Positions 1 to 7,668 of a stretch of DNA of 38,908 nt are shown one piece after another; position 1 is the stretch's first letter, and each line of letters starts with the position of its first letter. A model generated the notes under the pieces. The model was not told the origin of the DNA, ran no database searches, and worked only from the letters and a program-made list of their open reading frames with translations. The DNA comes from an uncultured Roseburia sp. (GTDB taxonomy: Bacteria; Bacillota; Clostridia; Lachnospirales; Lachnospiraceae), in NCBI GenBank assembly GCA_910587865.1, contig CAJUNX010000040.1, positions 1-38,908 of the forward strand. Direction: 5' to 3'. A program made the translations under genes and the position numbers.

Positions 1-33
1 AACGGATAATGGAGCAGTTTGTTCACATTTTAT

Positions 34-1293
34 TTACTCATGCGTTTGTCGTGAAGGGAAACGGCGTTTTTTCCACGGCACAGCGTCATCCGAAGCCTTG
101 AAATTATACACCGGTTTCATGATATCGATGACATCCACAGATTCCTGAATGACATCGATGATATCGTCCAGGGATTTGTACGCCATCGGCGCCTCGTCCA
201 GTGTCTTTTCATTTACGGATGTCGTGTAGATTCCCTGTATGGCGGCGCGGTAAGCGTTCATGTCCAGAGTCTCTTTTGCCTTTGACCGGGACATCAGCCG
301 TCCTGCGCCGTGGGGGGCAGAGTAGTTCCACTCGGGATTTCCCTTGCCGACCGCGATCACGGAACCGTCCCTCATGTTGATCGGGATCAGAACCTTCTCG
401 CCGTCGTGTGCGGCGATCGCGCCCTTTCTTAAGATCATTTCCCGCGTATCGATATAGTTGTGGATCGTGTGGAAGGCATCCGTGCCGGTCATACCGGTCC
501 GCTCCAATATGATTTCCGCCATCCGCTCCCGGTTTCTTTTTGCAAAGCGCTGGCAGATCTCGACGTCATGAAGGTAATCCTCGAGAAACGAACCGTACAG
601 CCAGCAGATGTCGTCCGGCACGAGCAGAGCCTGCGTCACATAGTGCTTCTTGAGATTCTTTAAGGCGTTCTGGATTTCGGATCGCCGCCCGGCAGCTTTA
701 TAGGTGCGGATGATCTCATCCCGCTGCCGGAAGTATTCTTCCTTCCCCATGTGAAGATCGACGGCCAGCTGCTGGTAGATCTCCGCGACCTGCTTTCCCA
801 GATTGCGGCTCCCGGAATGGATGATCAGATAATACGTCCCGTCCGCTGCCCGGTCGATCTCGATAAAATGATTCCCGCCGCCGAGTGTCCCCAGGGAGCG
901 TTCCAGCCGCTTCGCATCGCAGAGAGAACGGTAGCACCGCAGCTTTGTGAGGTCAAAACGCTCCGTTCTCCCCTCCCACACATTCATCCCGGAAGGGATA
1001 TAGTGGCACGCCTCATCTGTCTTTTCAAAATCCGGCGCAGTATCCGCGAGTTTTACCGTATACATGCCGCAGCCGATATCCACCCCGACAATATTCGGGC
1101 ATGCCTTATCGGTTATGGTCATTGTGGTGCCGATGGTGCACCCTTTCCCGGCGTGTACGTCCGGCATGATTCTGACCCGGCTGCCCTCCGTTAAGGCATA
1201 GCTGCACATTCTCCGGATCTGCCCGATTGCTTCCTCCTCTATCACCTTCGCATAACAGACGGCTGTCGTTACATCTCCTTTGATTTCCAGCAT
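34..1293 (-). CDS. rtcB: RtcB-family RNA ligase (3'-phosphate/5'-OH ligase)
   Basis: RtcB ligates RNA 2',3'-cyclic phosphate or 3'-phosphate ends to 5'-OH ends using GTP and Mn2+, for tRNA repair or splicing. The 419-residue protein starts MLEIKGD and shows the family signatures: RIMPDVHAGKGCTIGTTM, VGVDIGCGM (metal-binding Cys), GTLGGGNHFIEID, HSGSRNLG and the SAPHGAGR block with the guanylylated His near residue 328. Length is normal for a bacterial RtcB. I chose the start at 1293 because a strong GGAGGAGT site lies just upstream. The reading frame stays open to 1401, but that 36-residue extension is Cys/Arg-rich, unlike the family, and overlaps a hairpin. It is the third gene after two WYL-domain regulators on the same strand. 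That suggests a regulated RNA-repair operon, functionally like E. coli rtcR-rtcBA but with unrelated regulators (inference). Confidence 0.93.
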   Translation of the reverse strand: MLEIKGDVTTAVCYAKVIEEEAIGQIRRMCSYALTEGSRVRIMPDVHAGKGCTIGTTMTITDKACPNIVGVDIGCGMYTVKLADTAPDFEKTDEACHYIPSGMNVWEGRTERFDLTKLRCYRSLCDAKRLERSLGTLGGGNHFIEIDRAADGTYYLIIHSGSRNLGKQVAEIYQQLAVDLHMGKEEYFRQRDEIIRTYKAAGRRSEIQNALKNLKKHYVTQALLVPDDICWLYGSFLEDYLHDVEICQRFAKRNRERMAEIILERTGMTGTDAFHTIHNYIDTREMILRKGAIAAHDGEKVLIPINMRDGSVIAVGKGNPEWNYSAPHGAGRLMSRSKAKETLDMNAYRAAIQGIYTTSVNEKTLDEAPMAYKSLDDIIDVIQESVDVIDIMKPVYNFKASDDAVPWKKRRFPSRQTHE

Positions 1294-1314
1294 AGTGACT
1301 CCTCCTTCCATAGA

Positions 1315-1346
1315 GCCGGCAGGAACATGCTGTGTTTCCCGCCGGC
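1315..1346 (-). promoter_or_regulatory. strong hairpin just upstream of the rtcB ribosome binding site
   Basis: GCCGGC-A-GGAACA pairs with TGTTTCC-C-GCCGGC around a short loop. It sits in the 129-nt gap between the second WYL gene and rtcB, only a few bases before the rtcB ribosome binding site. There is no T-run after it on the minus strand, so it is not an obvious terminator. It could control rtcB translation or mark an RNA-processing site (inference). Confidence 0.5.
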
Positions 1347-1422
1347 AGAAGCATTTCTGACTCTTTACCGAGATATTACAGGAAGCGGAACGTTTTATCA
1401 TGGAAAAAAAGTTGCGAACACG

Positions 1423-2334
1423 TCACAGCCCGAGGTTTTTCTGTCTGCTCAGCCGCTCCCGGATCAGATCTTGAAAGTATGAAGGCGCAGTGACCCGGAT
1501 CATGGGACCAAACGACAGAATGCGGATGACAAGCTCGGTCTCATCCTCTTTTGCATACCAGAGTGTGATCCGGTAGCGGTGTTCTCCGATTTTTTCCGCC
1601 TGTTTTTTAAAATGGGCAAAGTGGAAAAGAACCCGCTCCAGGGCATTTCTCTCGTCGGAAAGCTCAAACGTCACGCTCCCCGGATCCGGCGGCATTTCCC
1701 GTGAAAAAGGCTTCTGATAATTCCTGGTACAGCGCCCGCAGCGGGCAATTCTCCCGAGGTTTACGGTTCCGCTGAAATGATGTCCGAGGCAGAACAGGCG
1801 GAACTTGTCGTCTTTTTCAGAGTATTCCAGGTACTTTGGCAGGACATTCATGTGCGTCTGTTTTCCCCGGCGGTTTATCATGTCAATGCGGAGCGGATAC
1901 TGATTTCTGATCGCGTTTAAGATCAGTCTGAAATTTTTCTGATAGGCGGGGTCCGTGTAGTCGTCTCCGTCCGCGTATTGGTCAAACAGACAGATGTCGT
2001 CCTGCGTAAACAGCGGAGGGACATCTCCGAAATCGAGCGGTTCATCCACGAACAGACGAAGCCTGGGATCGGACGATAAGGATGTGAGCCACCTCTTCTG
2101 GATCAGAGTCATCGGCATGGAAGGCGCTGCCCGAACAGGCGTCGTCCCGTCCGGCAGGAGAAGCTGCCACCGCTCCTGTGTCAGGGCCGGCTCCACGATT
2201 CGGATACTCTCGCCAAAGGCATATTTTTCCACAATTCTGCGCATCTCATTTTTCCGGAGCGGATGATCGACGGCATGTTTTAAAATCTCCGCCACCGCAT
2301 GGTAGTATGCGCTGTAAAGCTCGCTGAATATCAT
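1423..2334 (-). CDS. WYL domain-containing protein (second of pair)
   Basis: A 303-residue protein whose middle (about residues 130-200: NAIRNQYPLRIDMINRRGKQ, then NVLPKYLEYSEKDDKFRLFCLG) matches the WYL fold, an Sm-like beta barrel that binds nucleic acid or nucleotide ligands in bacterial transcription factors. No clear N-terminal winged helix is visible, so it may work with the partner encoded just upstream rather than bind DNA alone. Its start codon overlaps the stop of the first WYL gene by 4 nt (ATGA), indicating translational coupling. The C-terminal part (about 215-300) resembles the WYL C-terminal extension. The ligand is unknown. Family assignment is good; the regulatory target is inferred to be this operon. 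Confidence 0.8.
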   Translation of the reverse strand: MIFSELYSAYYHAVAEILKHAVDHPLRKNEMRRIVEKYAFGESIRIVEPALTQERWQLLLPDGTTPVRAAPSMPMTLIQKRWLTSLSSDPRLRLFVDEPLDFGDVPPLFTQDDICLFDQYADGDDYTDPAYQKNFRLILNAIRNQYPLRIDMINRRGKQTHMNVLPKYLEYSEKDDKFRLFCLGHHFSGTVNLGRIARCGRCTRNYQKPFSREMPPDPGSVTFELSDERNALERVLFHFAHFKKQAEKIGEHRYRITLWYAKEDETELVIRILSFGPMIRVTAPSYFQDLIRERLSRQKNLGL

Positions 2335-3587
2335 ATCGCATCACCGCCTTCCAGTCCGTAGAGCCGGTACATTGCCCGGATATCCTGTTTAAACTGCGCT
2401 TCGACGGCGGCATTGGAAAAATGAATCTCCGTAATGCGGCAGAGGAAGGTGCGGATCCACGGAATCAGCTCGCTCACGTCGTAAACCTCAGCAGAAAAAC
2501 GGCTTGTGCAGCCATCGATCTGCTCCACCGTTCCGCAGCGCCTCTCGCGCTCCAGCCTGTGATGAATATATTGTTCGTCAGCCGCATAACGGACGGTAAA
2601 GGTGACGCTTTCCGTCCGCCGTCCGGACCTGCTCTGTGTGCTGACGCCCCACATGTGCGGTCTCATGCCGTCCAGCTTTTCGCGGAGCGCATCGAAGCGG
2701 TCGCTGACTTCACCGGGCGTTACGGAGAGGATGCGGTCGGTCCGGAAGGACCGGATTCTGCCGGAGCCCGGCGTATATGCCATGAGATACTGTCTGCCGC
2801 CCTGAACGCTGATCATGATCCGAAGCGGAATCACGCAGCCTGCGGTGCGCCGGTTTCCGTCTCTGCCTGTTATCTCAAGAGCAACGCTTCTCTTCTCCTG
2901 CATGGCAAAAAGCAGACGGCAGACGATTTCGCTGTCCATTGCATTGGTGATATAGTGATGTTTGAACGCAAAACAATCCCGGCGGGGAATGCCTTTCGGA
3001 CCGGCCAGATCCAGCAGAAAGGAGCCGATGACGCCGCACGGCGACACCTCGGAAAAAAAGTCGAGGACATCCGTGTCATAGCAGGCGGTATCTGCAGCGC
3101 GCTTATAGTACAGGGTTTTTCCGCGTTTTTCCGCAGTGAGAATGCCCTCGGAGACATATTCGCGCAGCTTATTGCGCACGGTTGATTCGTCAAACAGGCG
3201 GGGGTTTGTAAAAGCGGAGAGATATGCGTCCGTCCGTTCTGTGATCTCGTGGACGGAAAGCGGCGTGTCCGCCAGCGTCAAAAGATCCAGCAGGATAAAA
3301 TGAAGGGTGATATCACCGTCCGTGAAGCTTTTGGTTTTCCACGCCTGATACAGAGGGTTGTGGCGGCACAGACGGCTGTCGACAGATAAAAAGACCGTTT
3401 TGCCGGCAGCAGACTGACGGAACCGCATGTAATCGCCGAACCAGCTCTCGATCCGCCTGCGCTCATCGTCGTAAGACCGCGGGCTTTTCTGGGTGAAATC
3501 GTCGCGGCTCTTAAAGCCGTAGATATAGAAGTCGCGCATGTAATCGCGGATACGGCTGAAATTTTTGATCAGCTCCGTGTATGCCAT
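2331..3587 (-). CDS. WYL domain transcriptional regulator (first of pair)
   Basis: A 418-residue protein. Residues about 95-170 (LSVHEITERTDAYL ... STVRNKLREYVSEGILTAEKRGKTLYYKR) look like a winged helix-turn-helix. Residues about 215-300 (VCRLLFAMQEKRSVALEITG ... VIPLRIMISVQGGRQYLMAY) form the WYL domain, followed by a WYL C-terminal extension. Such proteins are ligand-responsive DNA-binding regulators. It is the promoter-proximal gene of a WYL-WYL-rtcB operon, 4 nt overlapping the next gene. Start at 3587 is supported by AAAGGAGAACATCATT upstream. The N-terminal 90 residues (DFYIYGFKSRDDF...) are conserved-looking but I assign no function to them. Confidence 0.85.
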   Translation of the reverse strand: MAYTELIKNFSRIRDYMRDFYIYGFKSRDDFTQKSPRSYDDERRRIESWFGDYMRFRQSAAGKTVFLSVDSRLCRHNPLYQAWKTKSFTDGDITLHFILLDLLTLADTPLSVHEITERTDAYLSAFTNPRLFDESTVRNKLREYVSEGILTAEKRGKTLYYKRAADTACYDTDVLDFFSEVSPCGVIGSFLLDLAGPKGIPRRDCFAFKHHYITNAMDSEIVCRLLFAMQEKRSVALEITGRDGNRRTAGCVIPLRIMISVQGGRQYLMAYTPGSGRIRSFRTDRILSVTPGEVSDRFDALREKLDGMRPHMWGVSTQSRSGRRTESVTFTVRYAADEQYIHHRLERERRCGTVEQIDGCTSRFSAEVYDVSELIPWIRTFLCRITEIHFSNAAVEAQFKQDIRAMYRLYGLEGGDAI

Positions 3588-3619
3588 AATGATGTTCTCC
3601 TTTGGCTGTTATGGCTTCT

Positions 3620-3648
3620 ATTGTAAACGAATCCGCGAGCGGTTTCAA
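3620..3648 (-). promoter_or_regulatory. sigma-A promoter of the WYL-WYL-rtcB operon
   Basis: Minus-strand TTGAAA (3643-3648), a 17-nt spacer, then TACAAT (3620-3625). It lies 33 nt before the first WYL start codon. Confidence 0.8.
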
Positions 3649-3697
3649 TCATGAGAAATGTGCGGAGCAGAGGAAGAGAGGCGGAAAAGATCTTCTG

Positions 3698-3727
3698 GTG
3701 ACAAAGAGAGGGGAAAGATGCTATAAT
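3698..3727 (+). promoter_or_regulatory. sigma-A promoter of the lipoprotein gene
   Basis: GTGACA (3698-3703), 18-nt spacer, TATAAT (3722-3727), 23 nt upstream of the lipoprotein start. Confidence 0.75.
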
Positions 3728-3750
3728 CAGGTAAATGGAAGGAGGACGCC

Positions 3751-4431
3751 ATGAAAAAATTTCAGATCACATTATCTCTGCTTTCCATCTGCCTGCTGTC
3801 CGGCTGCGCCAAAACCCCGGAGGAAGAAACTGCGGTTCTGCCTGTCCTTGCCCCGGAATCAGAATTGTCTGTCACTTCCTCCAAAGAACAGGTTGAGGAA
3901 TTTGAAAAAATTGCAGGCTTTACGGAATTCTCAGACCACGAGTGTTTTAACATCACGCCGGACTTTATCGCGGAGAACTCTGAATTTCAGATTTTCAAAT
4001 ATTCGAAATGGACGGAATCCTTTCTCATGTATGAAGGCGAGGTCTACAGCATCGGCAACTGCTTCGGAGGATACGGGATCATGAGCGTGGCGCTGGCGGA
4101 TTTAAACGGGGACGGACAGTATGAGCTGTACGATACGTTTTCATGGGGGTCTGGTATTCACCGTTCACAGATCGGATACTTTGATCCCGCGGAAAAAGAA
4201 ATGACGGTATTTGATTACAGTTTTTTTGAGTATGACACGATGCTGACGGTAAATGATGAGGGGGAGCTGTGTGTGAATATGGCGTACCCTGATTTTGAGA
4301 CGTATGTGGATTTTACTGTCAGAGCAGAAGAGCAGGTGGGCACGATCGTATTCCGGGAGGGTGAGATCACACTGGATACCGATGATAGCAGAGCATGGTG
4401 TCAGACAGGAACAATAACTGACAGCCAGTAG
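3751..4431 (+). CDS. secreted lipoprotein of unknown function
   Basis: A 226-residue predicted lipoprotein: MKKFQITLSLLSICLLSGC is a signal peptide ending in a lipobox, with Cys19 as the lipidation site. The body contains ALADLNGDGQYELYDTFSWGSG, a calcium-loop-like DxNxDG motif as in FG-GAP/VCBS-type repeats, and beta-strand-rich sequence with no catalytic motif I recognise. It has its own promoter and a GGAAGGAGG ribosome binding site. It diverges from the WYL operon and is separated from the next gene by a further promoter, so it is probably monocistronic. The function is unknown. Confidence 0.8.
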   Translation: MKKFQITLSLLSICLLSGCAKTPEEETAVLPVLAPESELSVTSSKEQVEEFEKIAGFTEFSDHECFNITPDFIAENSEFQIFKYSKWTESFLMYEGEVYSIGNCFGGYGIMSVALADLNGDGQYELYDTFSWGSGIHRSQIGYFDPAEKEMTVFDYSFFEYDTMLTVNDEGELCVNMAYPDFETYVDFTVRAEEQVGTIVFREGEITLDTDDSRAWCQTGTITDSQ

Positions 4432-4524
4432 ATACAAAAGCTCTGCCGGCTGTAAATATAAAAGTCAGGTGAAAGCGGTCTGTGTATCTGTTTTGTCTAA
4501 TTTTTATATTTTTTGCGAAAATGA

Positions 4525-4553
4525 TTGACATTGTTTGTGAAATATGATATAAA
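4525..4553 (+). promoter_or_regulatory. near-consensus sigma-A promoter of the membrane hydrolase gene
   Basis: TTGACA (4525-4530), 17-nt spacer, TATAAA (4548-4553). Predicted transcription starts near 4560, giving a 5' leader of about 130 nt. Confidence 0.8.
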
Positions 4554-4561
4554 AAATATAA

Positions 4562-4615
4562 GCGTTAGGGCGACGCGGTTACTAATACCTGTGATGAGAA
4601 CAGAGAAAAAGGTAT
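4562..4615 (+). promoter_or_regulatory. structured 5' leader, unassigned
   Basis: Two hairpins can be drawn in the leader. The first is GCGT (4562-4565) with ACGC (4573-4576). The second is ATACC (4585-4589) with GGTAT (4611-4615), enclosing TGT/ACA pairing inside. I could not match it to a known riboswitch class. The remaining leader to 4689 is T-rich. Confidence 0.35.
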
Positions 4616-4689
4616 GTGGGTACAGCTTTATGTTTCCATGTATCTTTTTTTATTTTGGAAAAATCGCGGGATACAGAGGAGGAAAAGTA

Positions 4690-6546
4690 ATGAAGAACAA
4701 ACTGGCAGCAAAACACTGGACCGTCATTGCGCTGATTATCTGTCTGATCAGCATGATCGGTACATCGATGGTGCAGACGAGTAATCAGAAGATCCGCATC
4801 AAAAACATGACCTGGGAGAGCCCGGAGGGATTTCTCTTAAGCGCGGATCTGTGGATTCCGCCGAATGCGACAGCAGACACGCCAGCGCCCGCGATTGTGA
4901 CCGTTGAGGGATGGTACAACAACAAGGAAATGCAGGATATGTACAATGTCGAGCTGTCAAGGCGCGGCTATGTGGTACTGACACTGGATATGCACGGCCA
5001 CGGAAACAGTGAGAGTGTATCGTCCGATCATCTCTACGACGGGGCGGTCGGCGTGGATGCAGCGGTTCAGATGGTGGCGACCCTGCCCTATGTCGACACG
5101 GCAAGGATCGGCGTGACCGGACATTCGAGCGGCGGTACGGCAGCCAACATGGCGGTTGCGATTGATAATGAAAGAGAAGTGCCTCTGATCGCATGTGTGC
5201 TTCAGCAGGCGGGAGACTGGCAGGATGATACCGGCGGCGATCACAGCGGGGACTATGGCAGCCGCAGTGTGGGAATCATCGCCAGCGAATACGATGATTT
5301 TTATTTTGGGACGTATGATGACGCGGGAAATATGCTTACGACGCCGAAACAGTTTATGGAGACAGACGGCGCGAAGAAGTTCCTGAATTTTAACGAGGAG
5401 CCGGACGCCGGATTTACGGCTGAGGCAGCGAAGTACTACACGAGAAATATTGACGGGAAGGATGCGGTGCGCGTGATCTATCGTCCGACCTGTATTCACC
5501 CGGCCGTGACATTTTCTGCGGAATGCGCGGGATACGCGATTGATTTCTTTGAGACGACGCTCGGAGCGCCCAGACCGCTTGCGGCATCCGGCCAGGTATG
5601 GCAGTGGAAGGCCGTGTCCGGCACGATCGGACTGGTGGGATTTTTCCTGTTTGTGATTTTCTTTACCCTTGCCATGCTTGACACGGAGTATTTCGGCGAG
5701 TTAAGAGCAAAGGGTGAGGTAAAGGGCGCTGAGGTGAAGGATAAGGCCGGAAAGCTCTGGTTCTGGGGGGCGATGGTACTGTCCATCCTGTTTTCGGGAG
5801 CGAGCTTTTTGTTCTGCATCAAGAAGGTGTATTCGAACACGACGAACTTCTTCGGGCAGACCGGGCCGCTTACGATCGGTGTCTGGTCATTACTGTGCGG
5901 TGTGTTCAGCGTGATCCTGATGGTGCTTTCCTATCAGCTGTACGGGAAGAAGAACGGGATGTCGTTAAAGGACAGCGGCGTTCTGATCTCCGGAAAAGCG
6001 CTGTGGAGAACCCTGCTGCTCGCCGGGCTGGTGGTGACCGTGGCATTTGCGGTGGTATTTTTCGGCCAGTATTTCTTTAAAGCCGATTTCAGAATCTGGA
6101 TCCTGGCGATCAAGGCATTTGAAGCGGATAAGGTGATGATTTCCCTGCGCTACCTGCCGTTCTTCCTGGTATTTTATGTGGCGCATTCCGTATCGATGAA
6201 CTGCTTTAACTACAATACGATCGGAAAAGAAAAAGGAAACACACTGATTCTTAGTATTGCAAATTCGATGTCTTCCATTATACTGGTTGCGGCGCAGTAC
6301 ATCTGCTTTTATGCGACGTCACGTCAGCTCCTGGGTCTTAGCGAGGGCGAGAGAATCGCGGCGATCTGGCTGATTCCGGTGGCCTTTATCCTCTTCGGTG
6401 CGGCGCTGATGTCGAGAATCGTTTATAAGAAGACAAGAAATCCGTATATTGCAGGACTGATCAGCGCGATCCTTGTGACCGTGATCAGCTGCTCGAATAC
6501 GTTTACTACGTTAAGTGCAGGTGCAATGGTTTATACGACATTCTGA
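4690..6546 (+). CDS. membrane-anchored alpha/beta hydrolase with polytopic C-terminal domain
   Basis: A 618-residue protein. Residues about 9-27 form a membrane anchor. Residues about 35-290 form an alpha/beta-hydrolase fold: TPAPAIVTVEGWYNN near the oxyanion strand, LDMHGHGNSE, and the nucleophile elbow GHSSGG with Ser146. His270 (CIHPAVTF) is a candidate catalytic His. Residues about 300-618 contain roughly eight or nine hydrophobic segments. The family includes dienelactone-hydrolase-like and acyl esterases; the substrate is unknown. I chose ATG 4690, which has GGAGGAAAAGTA before it. The frame is open upstream to 4525, but that would include the promoter. The C-terminal membrane domain is not part of ordinary hydrolases and may be a transporter or acyl-carrier domain (inference). 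Confidence 0.8.
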   Translation: MKNKLAAKHWTVIALIICLISMIGTSMVQTSNQKIRIKNMTWESPEGFLLSADLWIPPNATADTPAPAIVTVEGWYNNKEMQDMYNVELSRRGYVVLTLDMHGHGNSESVSSDHLYDGAVGVDAAVQMVATLPYVDTARIGVTGHSSGGTAANMAVAIDNEREVPLIACVLQQAGDWQDDTGGDHSGDYGSRSVGIIASEYDDFYFGTYDDAGNMLTTPKQFMETDGAKKFLNFNEEPDAGFTAEAAKYYTRNIDGKDAVRVIYRPTCIHPAVTFSAECAGYAIDFFETTLGAPRPLAASGQVWQWKAVSGTIGLVGFFLFVIFFTLAMLDTEYFGELRAKGEVKGAEVKDKAGKLWFWGAMVLSILFSGASFLFCIKKVYSNTTNFFGQTGPLTIGVWSLLCGVFSVILMVLSYQLYGKKNGMSLKDSGVLISGKALWRTLLLAGLVVTVAFAVVFFGQYFFKADFRIWILAIKAFEADKVMISLRYLPFFLVFYVAHSVSMNCFNYNTIGKEKGNTLILSIANSMSSIILVAAQYICFYATSRQLLGLSEGERIAAIWLIPVAFILFGAALMSRIVYKKTRNPYIAGLISAILVTVISCSNTFTTLSAGAMVYTTF

Positions 6547-6559
6547 TTTTCCCCAATTG

Positions 6560-6606
6560 AAATCCCGCCGGTTATAGGTAATTCCTATGGCCGGCGGGAT
6601 TTTTCC
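6560..6606 (+). terminator. intrinsic terminator after the membrane hydrolase gene
   Basis: AATCCCGCCGG (6561-6571) pairs with CCGGCGGGATT (6591-6601), with inner TATAGG/CCTAT pairing, followed by a short T-run. Confidence 0.9.
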
Positions 6607-6710
6607 GTATTCACAGGCTCCGGTGGGACGCGGTATACTACTATGGTTAAAGGAGACGCACGAAAATGATCCGTGCGTCCAGATCCGGCAAAGAGAGAGG
6701 AGGGAAGGCC

Positions 6711-7631
6711 ATGGGAGAGCAGAGAGGGAGGCAAAATATCGCAGAGCAGTGGAGGCGGACAGAGATGCTTTTGGGAGCAGAGGCGCTGGAGCGTCTTTTT
6801 CACGCGCGCGTCGCGATATTTGGCATCGGCGGTGTGGGCGGCTGCGCGGCGGAGGCGCTCGCGAGGAGCGGGATCGGAGCGATCGAACTGATCGACAGTG
6901 ATAAAGTCAGCATCAGCAATATAAACCGGCAGATTATTGCCACGCATAAAACCGTTGGGCGGTATAAAACAGAGGTAATGCGGGAGCGGATTCTCGAGAT
7001 TAATCCGGACTGTGAGGTGGAGATTCACAGTTGTTTTTACCTTCCGCAGACACAGGCGGAATTTGAGTTTCGCCGGTATTCCTATGTGGTGGATGCGGTG
7101 GATACGGTCACGGCAAAGCTGGCGCTGATCCTGCAGGCGCAGGAGGCGGGCACGCCGGTGATCAGCAGCATGGGGACGGGAAACAAGCTGGATCCGACGG
7201 CGCTTGAGGTGGCGGATATCTATGAGACGTCCGTGTGTCCGCTGGCGCGGGTGATGCGGCGGGAGTTAAAGAAACGGGGGGTAAAAAGCCTGAAGGTGGT
7301 CTACTCGCGGGAGGAGCCGAAGCCGTCCGCGCCGCAGGAACCAGCCGGCGGGCCGGCGGAGACCATGCCGCAGGAAGGGGCTGACCGGCCGGCGGAGATC
7401 GCGCATCAGGAAGCCGCCGGCGGGAAGCCGGAAGGAGGCTGGCGATCGTCGATTGCGCCGCAGGAAGGGGCTGACCGGCCGGGGGAGATCGCGCATCAGG
7501 AACCAGCCGGCAGGCCGGTCAGCGGGAAACGTGCCGTTCCCGGCTCGGTTGCATTTGTGCCGCCGGCCGCCGGTCTGATTCTGGCGGCGGAGGTCGTAAA
7601 GGATCTGATCGGCGGGAACCGGCAGCCGTAA
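6711..7631 (+). CDS. tcdA: tRNA threonylcarbamoyladenosine dehydratase (TcdA/CsdL-like, ThiF fold)
   Basis: The enzyme cyclises t6A37 of ANN-decoding tRNAs to ct6A using ATP. This 306-residue protein has the E1/ThiF Rossmann signature VAIFGIGGVGGCAAEALARSG, the IDSDKVSISNINRQ segment, the VVDAVDTVTAKLALI region and the SSMGTGNKLDPTALEVADI block specific to TcdA. The C-terminus PGSVAFVPPAAGLILAAEVVKDLI is also typical. Residues about 200-272 are a Pro/Glu/Ala-rich insertion with 30-residue repeats that normal TcdA lacks. ATG 6711 follows AGGAGGG at good spacing; an upstream in-frame ATG at 6666 is less likely. It is 37 nt ahead of a rhodanese-TtcA gene, so the two probably form a tRNA-modification operon. 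Confidence 0.9.
   Translation: MGEQRGRQNIAEQWRRTEMLLGAEALERLFHARVAIFGIGGVGGCAAEALARSGIGAIELIDSDKVSISNINRQIIATHKTVGRYKTEVMRERILEINPDCEVEIHSCFYLPQTQAEFEFRRYSYVVDAVDTVTAKLALILQAQEAGTPVISSMGTGNKLDPTALEVADIYETSVCPLARVMRRELKKRGVKSLKVVYSREEPKPSAPQEPAGGPAETMPQEGADRPAEIAHQEAAGGKPEGGWRSSIAPQEGADRPGEIAHQEPAGRPVSGKRAVPGSVAFVPPAAGLILAAEVVKDLIGGNRQP
7367..7502 (+). repeat. 46-bp direct repeat (period 90 bp) inside tcdA
   Basis: Positions 7367-7412 and 7457-7502 are identical except for one base (a C/G difference). The 90-bp period keeps the reading frame and encodes PQEGADRPxEIAHQE twice. A third, partial copy begins near 7329. Confidence 0.85.
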
Positions 7632-7668
7632 ACGCAGTTTGCTGTAAAAGAAATTAAATGAGGAAACG

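Noticed and set aside
2421..3185. Long plus-strand frame opposite the first WYL gene
   Set aside because: Shadow of the real minus-strand gene; no ribosome binding site or recognisable domain.
4562..4620. Hammerhead-ribozyme-like string (TGATGAG ... GAGAAAAA)
   Set aside because: The required stem II and the cleavage-site pairing cannot be formed; only scattered core letters match.
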